NCBI RefSeq assembly: GCF_016428875.1
Contig: NZ_JAELTO010000040.1
Coordinates: 1-35,448, forward strand
Direction: 5' to 3'
Origin: Xylophilus sp. ASV27
GTDB lineage: Bacteria > Pseudomonadota > Gammaproteobacteria > Burkholderiales > Burkholderiaceae_C
Length of the DNA: 35,448 nucleotides
In this document: positions 23,624 through 31,934 of the stretch, piece by piece
How the letters are laid out: each line of letters starts with the position of its first letter
Numbering within the stretch: position 1 is the stretch's first letter
The notes under the pieces: generated by a model
What the model was told of the DNA's origin: nothing
The model's input: only the letters and a program-made list of their open reading frames with translations
Databases searched by the model: none
Program-made: the position numbers and the translations under genes

Positions 23624-24604
23624 CTACTCCAGCTTGAGGTCGATGTCCTTGATCAGCTTGCCCCAGCGCGCACGCTCGGCCTTGGCGAATGCGCTCATCT
23701 GCTCTGGCGTGCCCGGCACGGCCTCCACGCCCAACGCCAGGAACCGGGTTTTTACAGGCGTGGAGTTCAGCGCGGCCTGGAGTGCGCCATTCAGGCGCTT
23801 GATCTCTTCGGGCGGCGTGGATGAATGGACCGACAGGCCCTGCCAGGCGAACGCCTCGAAATCCGGGAGGCCCTGCTCCATCAGCGTCGGCACCTCGGGC
23901 AGCGTGGTCATGCGTCTGGCGCTGGCCACGCCGATCGCACGCAGGTTGCCTGCCACGATGTTCGGCATGCCACCGGCCGATTAGACGAACATGAAGGGAA
24001 CCATCCCGCCCATGATGTCCTGTATGGCGGGCGTGACGCCGCGGTAGGGAACGTGCGTCATTTTCAGCCCCGTGCGCTGGCGCAGTAGTTCCATGCACAG
24101 GTGATGCGGCGTGCCGGCGCCGGGCGAGGCATAGGAGACGCCGCCCGGCTGGGCCTGGGCCCAGGCGATGAACTCCTGGTAGTTCTTGACCGGCAGCGTG
24201 GGCGACACCACCAGGATCAGCGGAAAGCGCACCAGCATGCCGACGGACGACAGGTCCCGGTCCGCGTTGTACGACAGCTTGCTGTAGAGCCATGGGTTGG
24301 TAGCCAGCACGGCGTAGTCGCCGGTCAACAGAAGGTTCGCCGGGTTGGAAGAGCGCGCCACGTAGTCCGCCGCGATGTTGTGCGCCGCGCCCGGCTTGTT
24401 CACCACGACGATGGTCTGGTTCAGCGTCTTGCTCATCTGATCGGCCACCGTGCGCGCGACGATGTCGGTGCCGCCGCCGGCCGCCATGCCGACCACCCAT
24501 TCGAGGGGGCGCTTGTCCTGCGCCAGGGCCGCGGGCGGCAGGCCGCTCAAGGACATCGCGGCTGTGCACAGAGCCGCGCGACGGGCAAGGTTGACTGCGG
24601 GCAT
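23624..24604 (-). pseudogene. Tripartite tricarboxylate (Bug/TctC) receptor, broken by an in-frame stop
   Basis: The full reading would be about 326 residues, the usual size for periplasmic Bug receptors. The N-terminal part (from 24604, with AAAGGAG upstream) has a signal peptide and the motif GMAAGGGTDIVARTVADQM typical of the family. At 23983-23981 a TAA stop interrupts the frame after PFMFV; the same frame resumes with SAGGMPNIVAGNLRAIGVAS and runs to a normal C-terminus (KLIKDIDLKLE). A single base change explains it, so either a recent nonsense mutation or a sequencing error. It lies at the end of the hpa operon, where an uptake role for an aromatic or dicarboxylic acid would fit. An intact paralogue is at 27233. 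Confidence 0.85.
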
Positions 24605-24716
24605 GGGGGATCTCCTTTTGTGAGTTTTGCTTGGATTGAAGGCCCGCCGTCAGGCTGGCGTGGGTGAAAGGAAAAGGGCGGCGTTCGGCGGGGCTCCTGC
24701 TCAGCGCTAGGTTCGA

Positions 24717-24958
24717 TCAATAGGGGTTGCCGCAACCGGCCGTGCTCTGCGCGACCCCACGGTCAAAGCTGTGTTCCAGTTCTGTCGCGGTGTGCACGAG
24801 CAGCGTGGTATCCACCCCGACCGCCACGAGCAGGGAGCCCGCGTCCGGGCAGGTCCGGGCGCAAGTTGGCCGTCCGCCGTCAGAATGCCGGCGACCCCAC
24901 CCGCCGCGCTTACCGTGGCGATGCCTTCCAGGATGAAGCGATTGACCGGGATCTGCAT
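24717..24958 (-). pseudogene. hpaI: Remnant of HpaI, 4-hydroxy-2-oxoheptanedioate aldolase
   Basis: The gene starts normally: ATG at 24958 overlaps the hpaH stop (TGATG) and encodes MQIPVNRF, the start of HpaI. It then jumps directly to ILEGIATVSAAGGVAGILTA, which belongs to the C-terminal fifth of the protein, so roughly 200 codons with the catalytic and metal sites are missing. After GQL (about 24862-24870) the frame shifts; the continuing C-terminus, CPDAGSLLVAVGVDTTLLV and ending TAGCGNPY, is in another frame and ends at 24717. An extra GC dinucleotide in GCGCCCGG would explain the shift. HpaI would cleave the last pathway intermediate to pyruvate and succinic semialdehyde; this copy cannot. 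The identification is from remembered HpaI sequence features. Confidence 0.8.
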
Positions 24959-25773
24959 CACGGGCGGCCTCCGGCGAAACGGAAGGAAACGGAACCCAGC
25001 GGACCGTAGTCGGCGTGAAAGCTGTCGCCCGGCGCGGCTGCCACCGGCCGCGTGAACGAGCCCGCCAGCACGACGTCGCCTGCGTCGATCTGTTCGCCGT
25101 GCGGCGCAATCTTGTTGGCCAGCCAGGCCACACCATTGGCCGGGTGGTTGAGCACGGCAGCGGCCAGGCCGCTTTCCTCGATCACGCCGTTCTTGTGCAG
25201 CAGGGCACCCACCCAGCGCAGGTCCAGGTCCATGGGTTTGACCGGGCGGCCGCCCAGCACGATGCCGGCGTTGGCGGCAAAGTCCGAGATGGTGTCGACT
25301 ACCTTGCGCATCGCGCGCGTGTCACGGTCGAACTGCTCGATGCGCGCGTCGATGATCTCGATGGCCGGCACCACATACTCGGTTGCCGAGAGCACATCGA
25401 ACAGCGTGACGCCCGGGCCTTTCAGCGGCTTGCCCAGGATGAAGGCCAGTTCCACCTCGACGCGCGGCGCGATGAAAAGCGAGAAGTCCAGGTCACCGCC
25501 GGACTCGAAGAACATGTCGTCCATCAGCGGCGCGTAGTCGGGCTCGGTGATCTGGCTGGAGATCTGCATCGCGCGCGACGTCAGGCCGATCTTGCGTCCT
25601 TTGATGCTGCGGCCTTCGGCCAGTTCCAGCCGGACCCATTCGCGCTGGATTGCGTAGCCGTCCTCGATCGTCATCCCGGGGTATTGCAGTGAGAAGTGGC
25701 GCAGCGGTGTGCGGCTCGCGCGCGCCTCTTTGAGCGCACGCGCCAGGGCGCGTGTGGTGTCGTGTGAAAACAT
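24958..25773 (-). CDS. hpaH: HpaH, 2-oxo-hept-4-ene-1,7-dioate hydratase
   Basis: A protein of 271 residues from ATG 25773, matching HpaH (about 267). It belongs to the MhpD/fumarylacetoacetase-like hydratase group that needs Mg2+. Telling segments are [22 protein letters not shown], where GR-KIGLTS is conserved, [16 protein letters not shown] with the acidic metal site, and AIEIIDARI. It hydrates 2-oxohept-4-ene-1,7-dioate in the homoprotocatechuate meta-cleavage pathway. It starts 4 nt after hpaF and overlaps the hpaI remnant. The longer open frame to 26367 runs through hpaF and is not used. Confidence 0.93.
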   Translation of the reverse strand: MFSHDTTRALARALKEARASRTPLRHFSLQYPGMTIEDGYAIQREWVRLELAEGRSIKGRKIGLTSRAMQISSQITEPDYAPLMDDMFFESGGDLDFSLFIAPRVEVELAFILGKPLKGPGVTLFDVLSATEYVVPAIEIIDARIEQFDRDTRAMRKVVDTISDFAANAGIVLGGRPVKPMDLDLRWVGALLHKNGVIEESGLAAAVLNHPANGVAWLANKIAPHGEQIDAGDVVLAGSFTRPVAAAPGDSFHADYGPLGSVSFRFAGGRP

Positions 25774-25777
25774 GCTG

Positions 25778-26233
25778 TCAGCCGTTCGCTGGCCGTTGGA
25801 ACAAGGGGTGGATGGAACTGTGCCGGGCGTCGAACACCTCGAGGCCTTCATCGATCTGCAAGGTGATGCCGATGTGGTGCGATGCCAGCAACGCAGCGAA
25901 ATGGGCTTGGGCCACGGCCTCCAGCGCGCGTCCCACGGCCATGTGAGTTGCGGCACTGCGGCCACGCCCCATGCGCAGGTTGAGGTAGACGAAGGCATAG
26001 CCCGCGCCGCCACCCGCGGCATGCCCGGCCGCGCCACCATCGGCCACGGCGCAATGCGCCGCGGGGTAGGCCAGCACACGCACGCCGCCGGTGGGGAAAA
26101 CGGGTTTTCCGGCCTCGTCCACCTGGGCGCACAGGGTGCTTGCCAGCGCGCGGCACAACGCGCCCATGTCGCTGCCGCCCTGCTCGGCGGGCAGGTCCAG
26201 GTCTGGGGTGTACAGAATGACCAGATGGGGCAT
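25778..26233 (-). CDS. hpaF: HpaF, 5-carboxymethyl-2-hydroxymuconate delta-isomerase
   Basis: A protein of 151 residues starting [13 protein letters not shown]. Pro2, exposed after Met removal, is the catalytic base in this tautomerase-superfamily enzyme, as in 4-oxalocrotonate tautomerase. The C-terminal part ([19 protein letters not shown] and [19 protein letters not shown]) matches CHMI. Known members have about 126 residues; this one is longer owing to a Gly/Ala-rich insert at about residues 65-80. It isomerises CHM to the 2-oxo form used by HpaG. GGAG precedes the ATG. Confidence 0.92.
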   Translation of the reverse strand: MPHLVILYTPDLDLPAEQGGSDMGALCRALASTLCAQVDEAGKPVFPTGGVRVLAYPAAHCAVADGGAAGHAAGGGAGYAFVYLNLRMGRGRSAATHMAVGRALEAVAQAHFAALLASHHIGITLQIDEGLEVFDARHSSIHPLFQRPANG

Positions 26234-26248
26234 GGCGCGGACTCCGGA

Positions 26249-27172
26249 TCAAGCGCGGCTGTAAGCCTGGTAGCCGGCGGCGGCGGACGCCTGGGCTGCG
26301 GGAATGGCACGCCCGGTCTGGGCCGTGACCGGGAAGACGGCATTGATCTGCCCCGTTCCCGAGGCACCGAAATACGGCGTCACGACCTCTGCGCGCCCCG
26401 CGTACTCCGACCAGCCCAGCGCACCCACGAGCATCGCGGTGTCATGCATGAAGCCTTCGCCGTGCCCCTTGGCCGCGTACTCGGGCAGCATCTCGCAGAA
26501 TGTCGCCCAGTCGCCCGCCTGCCACATCTCGATGACGCGGTGGTCCAGCGTTTCCAGGAAGGGGCTCCAGATCTTCTGGGCAAACTCGGGCGCCAGCCCG
26601 TTCTGGGCAAAGCGGTGGCTCAGGCTGCCGCTGGCCAGGAAGGCCACGGTGCCGTCGTAGTGCTGCTCGATGGCCTGGCGCATGGCCCAGCCCAGGCGCG
26701 CGCTGTCGTTGAGGTAGTGCACCGTGCACAGCGCCGACACCGAGATCACCTTGAAGTGCAGGTCGGCGTTCATGTAGCGCATGGGGACCAGAGTGCCGTA
26801 TTCCGGTTGCAGCGTCGTGGCGTCGTGCGCCAGCGTCTCCACGCCGAAGTCGCACGCCTCCTCGGCCAGCAACCGGCCCAATTGTGGGTTGCCCGGGAAC
26901 TCGAAGTCCATGTTGCTGATGAAGTGCGGCAGTTCGTTGCTGGTGTACAGCCCCTTGAAATGCGCGGCGCAGTTGATGTGGTAGCTGGCATTGACCAGCC
27001 AGTGCGTGTCGAAGACCACGATGGTGTCCACACCCAGCTCCCGGCAGCGCCGGCCGATCTCCTTGAAGCCGTCGATGGCGGCCTGGCGCGATCCCTTGCG
27101 CGGGCCGTCCAGTTCGCTCAAATAGATGGATGGGACGTGCGAGACCTTTGCGGCGAGTGCAACCTTACCCAT
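26249..27172 (-). CDS. hpaD: HpaD, 3,4-dihydroxyphenylacetate 2,3-dioxygenase
   Basis: A LigB-type (class III) extradiol dioxygenase of 307 residues. It starts [20 protein letters not shown]; the early His in the KVSHVPS motif is an expected Fe(II) ligand, and FDTHWL carries another. SGSLSHRFA and the acidic [16 protein letters not shown] stretch are typical of HpaD. It opens the ring of homoprotocatechuate to 5-carboxymethyl-2-hydroxymuconate semialdehyde. AAAGGGAGAG precedes the ATG. About 20 extra residues follow the usual C-terminus ([19 protein letters not shown]). Confidence 0.94.
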   Translation of the reverse strand: MGKVALAAKVSHVPSIYLSELDGPRKGSRQAAIDGFKEIGRRCRELGVDTIVVFDTHWLVNASYHINCAAHFKGLYTSNELPHFISNMDFEFPGNPQLGRLLAEEACDFGVETLAHDATTLQPEYGTLVPMRYMNADLHFKVISVSALCTVHYLNDSARLGWAMRQAIEQHYDGTVAFLASGSLSHRFAQNGLAPEFAQKIWSPFLETLDHRVIEMWQAGDWATFCEMLPEYAAKGHGEGFMHDTAMLVGALGWSEYAGRAEVVTPYFGASGTGQINAVFPVTAQTGRAIPAAQASAAAGYQAYSRA

Positions 27173-27232
27173 GATGACTCTCCCTTTTCAAGCTGATGGT
27201 TAGTACGATGGCGGCCGGCACGGCGATGCGCT

Positions 27233-28210
27233 TCAACCCATCGTGATGTTGGCGCGGCGGATGATCTCGCCGTACTTGGCGATCTCGCTGTTTACAAAGC
27301 TCGAGAACTGCGCGACCGAGCCAGCCTGCGATACAACGCCGCTTTTGGCGAAGACCTCGATCACGTTGGATGCGGCCAGAGCCTTGTTCACCTCGGCATT
27401 GACCCGCTGGACGATGGCCTCGGACGTGCCCGCGGGGGCGAGCAGCCCCTGCCAGGAGTTGGACTCCAGCGCCACGCCCTGCTCCGCCAGCGTGGGCACG
27501 TTGGGTGCAAAGCGCGAACGCCTGGACGTGGCCATGCCCAGGGCGACGAGCTTGCCGCTTTCGATATGGCTGCGGAACTCCGACCAGTTGCCGAACATCA
27601 CCCCGACCTGACCGCCCAGCAGATCGGTGAGCGCCGGCCCCTGGCCCTTATAGGGCACGTGCACCATGTCCACGCCCATCATCTGGCACAGCAGCGCACC
27701 CGACAAATGGGCCGACGTGCCGTTGCCGAACGATGCATAGGTCAGCGTGCCGGGCTTGGCCAGCGCCGCTTTCCTGAGGTCGTCCAGGTTCCTGAGACCG
27801 CTGGACGGATGGGTGGCCAGCACATGCTCGGACAGACCCATGAGCGCCACGGGCTGCAGGTCCCGCGTGGTGTCGTAGGGCAGGCTCTTCACCAGCGTCC
27901 TGTTGGCCGTGAAGCTGTTGGCCACGCAGACGAAGGTGTAGCCGTCGGCCGGCTGCTTGGCCACGTAATCCACGCCGATCACGGTGCCCGCGCCGGGCTT
28001 GTTCTCCACGATGACGCTCTGACCCAACTGCTTGCCGAGCTCGACGCCGATCAGGCGCGCCACCATGTCGGTGGTACCGCCCGGCGGGAAAGGCACGATG
28101 ATGCGGATTGGCTTGACCTCGGGCCAGTGCGCCCCCTGGGCCCTGCTCGCTTCGAGCGTGGACGCCAGGGCGGTTGCGGCCGATGCCTTCAGGAAATGAC
28201 GGCGTTGCAT
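27233..28210 (-). CDS. Tripartite tricarboxylate (Bug/TctC) substrate-binding receptor
   Basis: A periplasmic receptor of 325 residues with a Tat-like or Sec signal (MQRRHFLKASAATALASTLE; the RRHFLK start resembles a twin-arginine motif). The conserved ligand-loop motif is IIVPFPPGGTTDMVARLIGV, followed by GQSVIVENKPGAGTVIG; DVLLGG-type sequence appears as ALTDLLGGQVGVMF. Burkholderiales carry many such orphan receptors without cognate TctAB, as here. Its position between hpaE and hpaD suggests it captures an aromatic acid or pathway product. Ligand is unknown. GGAGGT precedes the ATG. Confidence 0.92.
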   Translation of the reverse strand: MQRRHFLKASAATALASTLEASRAQGAHWPEVKPIRIIVPFPPGGTTDMVARLIGVELGKQLGQSVIVENKPGAGTVIGVDYVAKQPADGYTFVCVANSFTANRTLVKSLPYDTTRDLQPVALMGLSEHVLATHPSSGLRNLDDLRKAALAKPGTLTYASFGNGTSAHLSGALLCQMMGVDMVHVPYKGQGPALTDLLGGQVGVMFGNWSEFRSHIESGKLVALGMATSRRSRFAPNVPTLAEQGVALESNSWQGLLAPAGTSEAIVQRVNAEVNKALAASNVIEVFAKSGVVSQAGSVAQFSSFVNSEIAKYGEIIRRANITMG

Positions 28211-28253
28211 GTCTGTAACCTCCAGCTATCGAGAATGAAAGCGTGCGCCTTGC

Positions 28254-29711
28254 TCACGCGCCCCAGCGCGGGATGGGGTGGCTGCCCATCGACACCGCGA
28301 TGTTCTTGGGCTCCAGAAACACCTCGTAGCTCCAGGTGCCGCCTTCACGGCCCGTGCCGGAGGCCTTGGTGCCGCCGAAGGGCTGGCGCAGGTCGCGCAC
28401 GTTCTGGCTGTTGACGAAGCACATGCCGGCCTCGACGGCCGCGGCCACGCGGTGCGCCTTGCCGATGTTCTCGGTCCAGACGTAGCTCGAGAGCCCGTAC
28501 TGGATGTCGTTGGCCAGGCGAATCGCCTCGGCCTCGTCGCGGAACGGGATGATGCAGGCCACCGGGCCGAAGATCTCGTCCTGGGCGATCTGCAAGCGGT
28601 TGTCAACGTCGGCGAAAACGGTGGGCAGCACGTAGTTGCCCTTCTTCACGCGCTCGGGCACCACAGGCGCGTCGAGGCCGCCGCACAGCATGTTCGCGCC
28701 CTCCTTGCGGCCCAGTTCGATGTAGTGGCGCACCTTGGCCAGATGGGCCTGGCTGATCATGGGGCCGACAATGGTTTTCTCGTCGAGCGGGTCGCCCACG
28801 GTGATCTTCTTCGCGCGCTCCACGAAACGGTCCACGAACTTCGCATAGATGCCCTTCTGCACCAGGATGCGGCTGCCCGCGGTGCAGCGCTCGCCGTTGT
28901 TGGAGAAGATCATGAACACGGCGGCGTCCAGCGCGCGCTCGAAATCCGCGTCGTCGAAGATCACGAACGGGCTCTTGCCGCCCAGCTCCATGCTGAACTT
29001 CTTGAGGCCCGCGGCCTGCACGATGCGGTTGCCCGTGAGCGTGGAGCCCGTGAACGAGACGGCACGCACGTCGCGGTGCGCGACCAGCGGCTCGCCCGCA
29101 TCCTTGCCGTAGCCGTGCACGATGTTGAGCACGCCCGCGGGAATGCCGGCCTCGAGCGCCAGCTCGCCCAGGCGCGCGGCCGTCAGGGGCGAGAGCTCGC
29201 TCATCTTGAGCACGGCCGTGTTGCCGAAGGCCAGGCAGGGCGCGACCTTCCAGGTCGCCGTCATGAACGGCACGTTCCACGGCGAGATCAGCGCACACAC
29301 GCCCACCGGTTCGAACAGCGTGTAGTTCAGGTGCGTGGGCGTGGGATAGGTGTGGCCGTCCACGCGGGTGCACATCTCGGCGAAGTAATGGAAGTTGTCG
29401 GCCGCGCGCGGAATCAGCGCCTTGCCGGTCTGGCCGATGACCTGGCCCGTGTCTCGGGTTTCGGTCAGCGCCAGCTCGGGTACCTCTGCCGCGATCAGAT
29501 CGCCGAGCTTGCGCACCAGCCTGGCGCGCTCGGCGGCGGGCTGGCCTGCCCAGGCCGCAAATGCGTCCTGGGCTGCCGCAACAGCCGCATGGACTTCGGC
29601 CGCGCCGCCATGCGCCACCTCAGCCAGCACGTCCTGCGTGGCGGGGTCGACGGTTTCGAAGTACTCGCGGCTTGGGACGGACTTGCCGCCGATCAGGTGT
29701 TGGATGCGCAT
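28254..29711 (-). CDS. hpaE: HpaE, 5-carboxymethyl-2-hydroxymuconate semialdehyde dehydrogenase
   Basis: An NAD-dependent aldehyde dehydrogenase of 485 residues. The general base Glu lies in MELGGKSPFV and the nucleophilic Cys in NNGERCTAGSRIL. The N-terminal MRIQHLIGGKSVPSREYFET and the C-terminal PFGGTKASGTGREGGTWSYE are typical of HpaE. It oxidises the HpaD product to 5-carboxymethyl-2-hydroxymuconate. The ATG at 29711 follows GGAGAC. A long 607-codon frame on the opposite strand is a codon-bias shadow. Confidence 0.95.
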   Translation of the reverse strand: MRIQHLIGGKSVPSREYFETVDPATQDVLAEVAHGGAAEVHAAVAAAQDAFAAWAGQPAAERARLVRKLGDLIAAEVPELALTETRDTGQVIGQTGKALIPRAADNFHYFAEMCTRVDGHTYPTPTHLNYTLFEPVGVCALISPWNVPFMTATWKVAPCLAFGNTAVLKMSELSPLTAARLGELALEAGIPAGVLNIVHGYGKDAGEPLVAHRDVRAVSFTGSTLTGNRIVQAAGLKKFSMELGGKSPFVIFDDADFERALDAAVFMIFSNNGERCTAGSRILVQKGIYAKFVDRFVERAKKITVGDPLDEKTIVGPMISQAHLAKVRHYIELGRKEGANMLCGGLDAPVVPERVKKGNYVLPTVFADVDNRLQIAQDEIFGPVACIIPFRDEAEAIRLANDIQYGLSSYVWTENIGKAHRVAAAVEAGMCFVNSQNVRDLRQPFGGTKASGTGREGGTWSYEVFLEPKNIAVSMGSHPIPRWGA

Positions 29712-29743
29712 GGAACGTGTCTCCAGGATGTGCGGACGCGGGT

Positions 29744-30511
29744 TCAGCGACCGAAGGCCTCATCGCCCACGATGGTGTTCGCCAGCCGGCCGATGCCCTC
29801 TATTTCGGTGACCACCTCGTCGCCCACGTTGACGTTGGCGACGCCTTCGGGTGTGCCCGTGAGGATCACGTCGCCCGCACGCAGCGTCATGAAGCTGCTC
29901 AGGTACTCGATCAGCTCGGCAATGTCGTGCACCATGTCGCCGGTATTCCCCTGCTGCACCACCTGGCCGTTGACCAGCGTGCGCAGCCGCAGGCTATGGG
30001 GGTCAGGCACGTCGGCCGCGTCCACCAACCACGGGCCCAGCACGGTGCAGGTGTCGCGGTTCTTCACCCGCAGGTTCGGCCGGTACCAGTTCTCCAGGTA
30101 GTCGCGGATCGCATAGTCGTTGCACACCGTGTAGCCGGCCACATGCTGCAAGGCATCGGCCTTCTTGACCCGGCGCGCCGTCCTGCCGATGACCACCGCC
30201 AGTTCGCATTCGTAATGCATGAAGGCCGCGTCGGCCGGACGGCGGGTCTGGCCGTTGTGGCCGATGAGCGCGCCCGGCCCCTTGAGGAACACCAGGGGTT
30301 CGTCCTTCGCAGTGACGGTCAGCTCGCCGGACAACTCCTTCAAGTGGTCGGCGTAGTTGAGCCCCAACGCGATGACGGTGCCCACCTCGAACGGAGGCAG
30401 CCAGACGACGGCGCCCGGCGCCAGCACACGGCCATCGGCCAGGCGGATCTGCTCGCCATGCGGTGCTGCCTCGTGAATCGCACCGGCGTAGGCCACCCTT
30501 GCCTTCTTCAT
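29744..30511 (-). CDS. hpaG2: HpaG2, C-terminal-type subunit of the isomerase/decarboxylase
   Basis: A fumarylacetoacetase-family protein of 255 residues, equal to the C-terminal half of the fused E. coli HpaG/HpcE. It carries the metal-binding acidic pair in MHYECELAVVIGRTA and the downstream Asp in VCNDYAIRDYLENWYRP. The enzyme decarboxylates 5-carboxymethyl-2-oxohex-3-ene-1,6-dioate and isomerises the product for HpaH. The ATG has its own AAGGAG and overlaps the hpaG1 stop by four bases, so the split is a genuine two-gene arrangement and not a frameshift. Confidence 0.92.
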   Translation of the reverse strand: MKKARVAYAGAIHEAAPHGEQIRLADGRVLAPGAVVWLPPFEVGTVIALGLNYADHLKELSGELTVTAKDEPLVFLKGPGALIGHNGQTRRPADAAFMHYECELAVVIGRTARRVKKADALQHVAGYTVCNDYAIRDYLENWYRPNLRVKNRDTCTVLGPWLVDAADVPDPHSLRLRTLVNGQVVQQGNTGDMVHDIAELIEYLSSFMTLRAGDVILTGTPEGVANVNVGDEVVTEIEGIGRLANTIVGDEAFGR

Positions 30512-31203
30512 TGCGCAGCTCCTTCGGGCACGAACCGGTTGTCGAGCTGGCCCAGGCCCTCGATCTCGATGCGGACCTGCTGCCCGGCGCGCACGCGCGG
30601 GGCACCGGCGGACACGCCGAGCATGAGCACGTCGCCAGGCGACAAGGTCATGAACTCGGTGACGTCGGCCAACAGGCGGGCCACCGTGCGCCGCCGCTCA
30701 CCGGTGGTGGTGCTGTGCACCAGGGCGCCATCCACCATGACGCGCACCGCCAGCGCATCGGGGTGGCTCACCGCGCTGCGGGGCACAACCGCAGGGCCCA
30801 CCGGGCAGGAACCATCGCGCGCCTTGAAGCGGATGGAGGGCCGGTAGAACACGTCGTGCGGCACGCTGACGTCGTTGACGATGGTGTAGCCCGCCACATG
30901 CTCCAATGCCTCAGCCTGCGCCACACGGCAGGCGGTGCGGCCGATGACGATGCCCAGGGATGCGCCGACCTCCAACTCCGGCGCATCCGCCGGCACGGTC
31001 ACGGTATCGCCGTGGCCCGCCAGCGTATTGCGCGGCTTGACGTACAGCACCGGCGACTTTGCCGGAGCCTTGTAGGGCGGCTGGTGGGCGGCTGCAGCCA
31101 GCGCCGCAATTGCCACCTCTTGGTTGAGCAGGGTGCCATACACCACCCCGGACAGCCGGTAGGGCGCGACCTCGAACTCCAGGTGGCAGGGGGCAGTACG
31201 CAT
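30508..31203 (-). CDS. hpaG1: HpaG1, N-terminal-type subunit of the isomerase/decarboxylase
   Basis: A protein of 231 residues corresponding to the N-terminal half of fused HpaG. It has the same fold motifs as HpaG2 (GIVIGRTACRV, HVAGYTIVNDVSVPHDVF, GDVLMLGVSAG). The Glu-x-Glu metal pair seen in HpaG2 is replaced by Gly-Ala-Ser before LGIVIGR, so this half probably does not bind metal itself. It is the first gene of the minus-strand operon; the ATG is 23 nt from the predicted transcription start and lacks a clear ribosome binding site. Confidence 0.9.
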   Translation of the reverse strand: MRTAPCHLEFEVAPYRLSGVVYGTLLNQEVAIAALAAAAHQPPYKAPAKSPVLYVKPRNTLAGHGDTVTVPADAPELEVGASLGIVIGRTACRVAQAEALEHVAGYTIVNDVSVPHDVFYRPSIRFKARDGSCPVGPAVVPRSAVSHPDALAVRVMVDGALVHSTTTGERRRTVARLLADVTEFMTLSPGDVLMLGVSAGAPRVRAGQQVRIEIEGLGQLDNRFVPEGAAQ

Positions 31204-31214
31204 CGTCCGATATA

Positions 31215-31260
31215 TCGCTAATATGTGAGCAGTTTATTCACTAACATATAAGCGAGTCAA
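31215..31260 (-). promoter_or_regulatory. hpaG1 promoter with overlapping dyad, probable HpaR operator
   Basis: On the minus strand TTGACT (31260-31255) and AATAAA (31238-31233) form a -35/-10 pair with 16-bp spacing. An imperfect dyad covers it: TCGCTAATATGTGA (31215-31228) and TCACTAACATATAAGCGA (31238-31255). The same bases can be read as two direct half-sites of the form ATATTAG(C/T)GA. AT-rich dyads of this size over a promoter beside a marR-type gene are typical operators; binding by HpaR is inferred. Confidence 0.6.
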
Positions 31261-31320
31261 CCGCTTTCCAGGCTTTTGCCTCCGGGTTTGTACGTGGTGG
31301 CGACTGCACCGCCTGGATTC

Positions 31321-31334
31321 GGGGATGATTCCCC
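31321..31334 (+). promoter_or_regulatory. Small hairpin at the hpaR ribosome binding region
   Basis: GGGGA-TGAT-TCCCC is a perfect 5-bp stem ending four bases before the hpaR ATG. The only purine-rich candidate for ribosome binding (GGGGA) is in the stem, which could lower translation of the repressor. Confidence 0.3.
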
Positions 31335-31337
31335 GCC

Positions 31338-31805
31338 ATGCACTCTCTTTCACCCGGCATTGCCCATCGCAATCTGCCGCTGCTCTTTCTGCAGGCGCGC
31401 GAGAGTGTCTTCGCGCGTTTTAGACCCATCCTCAATGCCGCGGGCGTCACCGAGCAGCAATGGCGTGTGCTGCGTGCCTTGCTCGAGCACGGGCCCCTGG
31501 AGCCGCGCCAGATCGGCGACGTCTGCCGCCTGTCCAGCCCAAGCCTGGCGGGCATCCTGGCGCGCATGGCCGATAACGGTCTGGTGCTGCGCGAACGGCT
31601 GGAGAATGACCAGCGCCGGGTCATGGTGTCGGTGACCGCCAAGGGGCATGAACTGGCGGCGAACCTCGCGCCCACGATCGAGGCAGCCTACCGCGCGCTG
31701 GAGAGCGAGTTCGGCGTCGACTTCATAGAACGCCTCTACGCCACCCTGGACGAGGTCATCAGCAGGCTCGGCGAATCCTCCCTGAGCGAAGACGCCGACG
31801 GATAG
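31338..31805 (+). CDS. hpaR: HpaR, MarR-family regulator of homoprotocatechuate degradation
   Basis: A MarR-type winged-helix protein of 155 residues. The DNA-binding part runs WRVLRALLEHGPLEPRQIGD to RLSSPSLAGILARMADNGLV, followed by the wing LRERLENDQRRVMVSVTAKG. HpaR proteins repress the hpa operon and release DNA when the aromatic acid is present. It is divergent from hpaG1 across a 134-bp gap carrying the dyad, the standard hpaR-hpaG layout. Its 3' end converges on pufC. Confidence 0.9.
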   Translation: MHSLSPGIAHRNLPLLFLQARESVFARFRPILNAAGVTEQQWRVLRALLEHGPLEPRQIGDVCRLSSPSLAGILARMADNGLVLRERLENDQRRVMVSVTAKGHELAANLAPTIEAAYRALESEFGVDFIERLYATLDEVISRLGESSLSEDADG

Positions 31806-31840
31806 CGGGATCGGCGGGTGGGGAACCTACCGCGATCTTG

Positions 31841-31893
31841 CTATTGAATATGCAGCTAGAAGCCCTGGCAATATCTGGGCTTGAGTTCCATTT
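31841..31893 (-). repeat. Dispersed intergenic repeat, copy C (inverted)
   Basis: About 53 bp starting CTATTGAATATGCAGCTA and including GCCCTGG and GGGCTTGAG. It aligns with the reverse complement of copy B (31935-31996) through the AGCTA-AAGCC-GG-AATA-GGGCT blocks. C and B therefore form an inverted pair between the convergent hpaR and pufC and could fold as a bidirectional transcription barrier. Confidence 0.6.
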
Positions 31894-31934
31894 GACGCAC
31901 AAGCGCTGCACTTTGCAGGTTCATCCTGGGCAGA

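Noticed and set aside
28278-30101. 607-codon open frame on the plus strand opposite hpaE and hpaG2
   Set aside because: It is antisense to two well-supported enzymes, is very rich in His, Arg, Gly and Ala, and has no recognisable domain; typical of high-GC third-position bias.
30508-30511. hpaG1/hpaG2 junction as a frameshift in a fused hpaG
   Set aside because: hpaG2 has its own AAGGAG and ATG in an ATGA overlap, and split HpaG pairs are a known arrangement.
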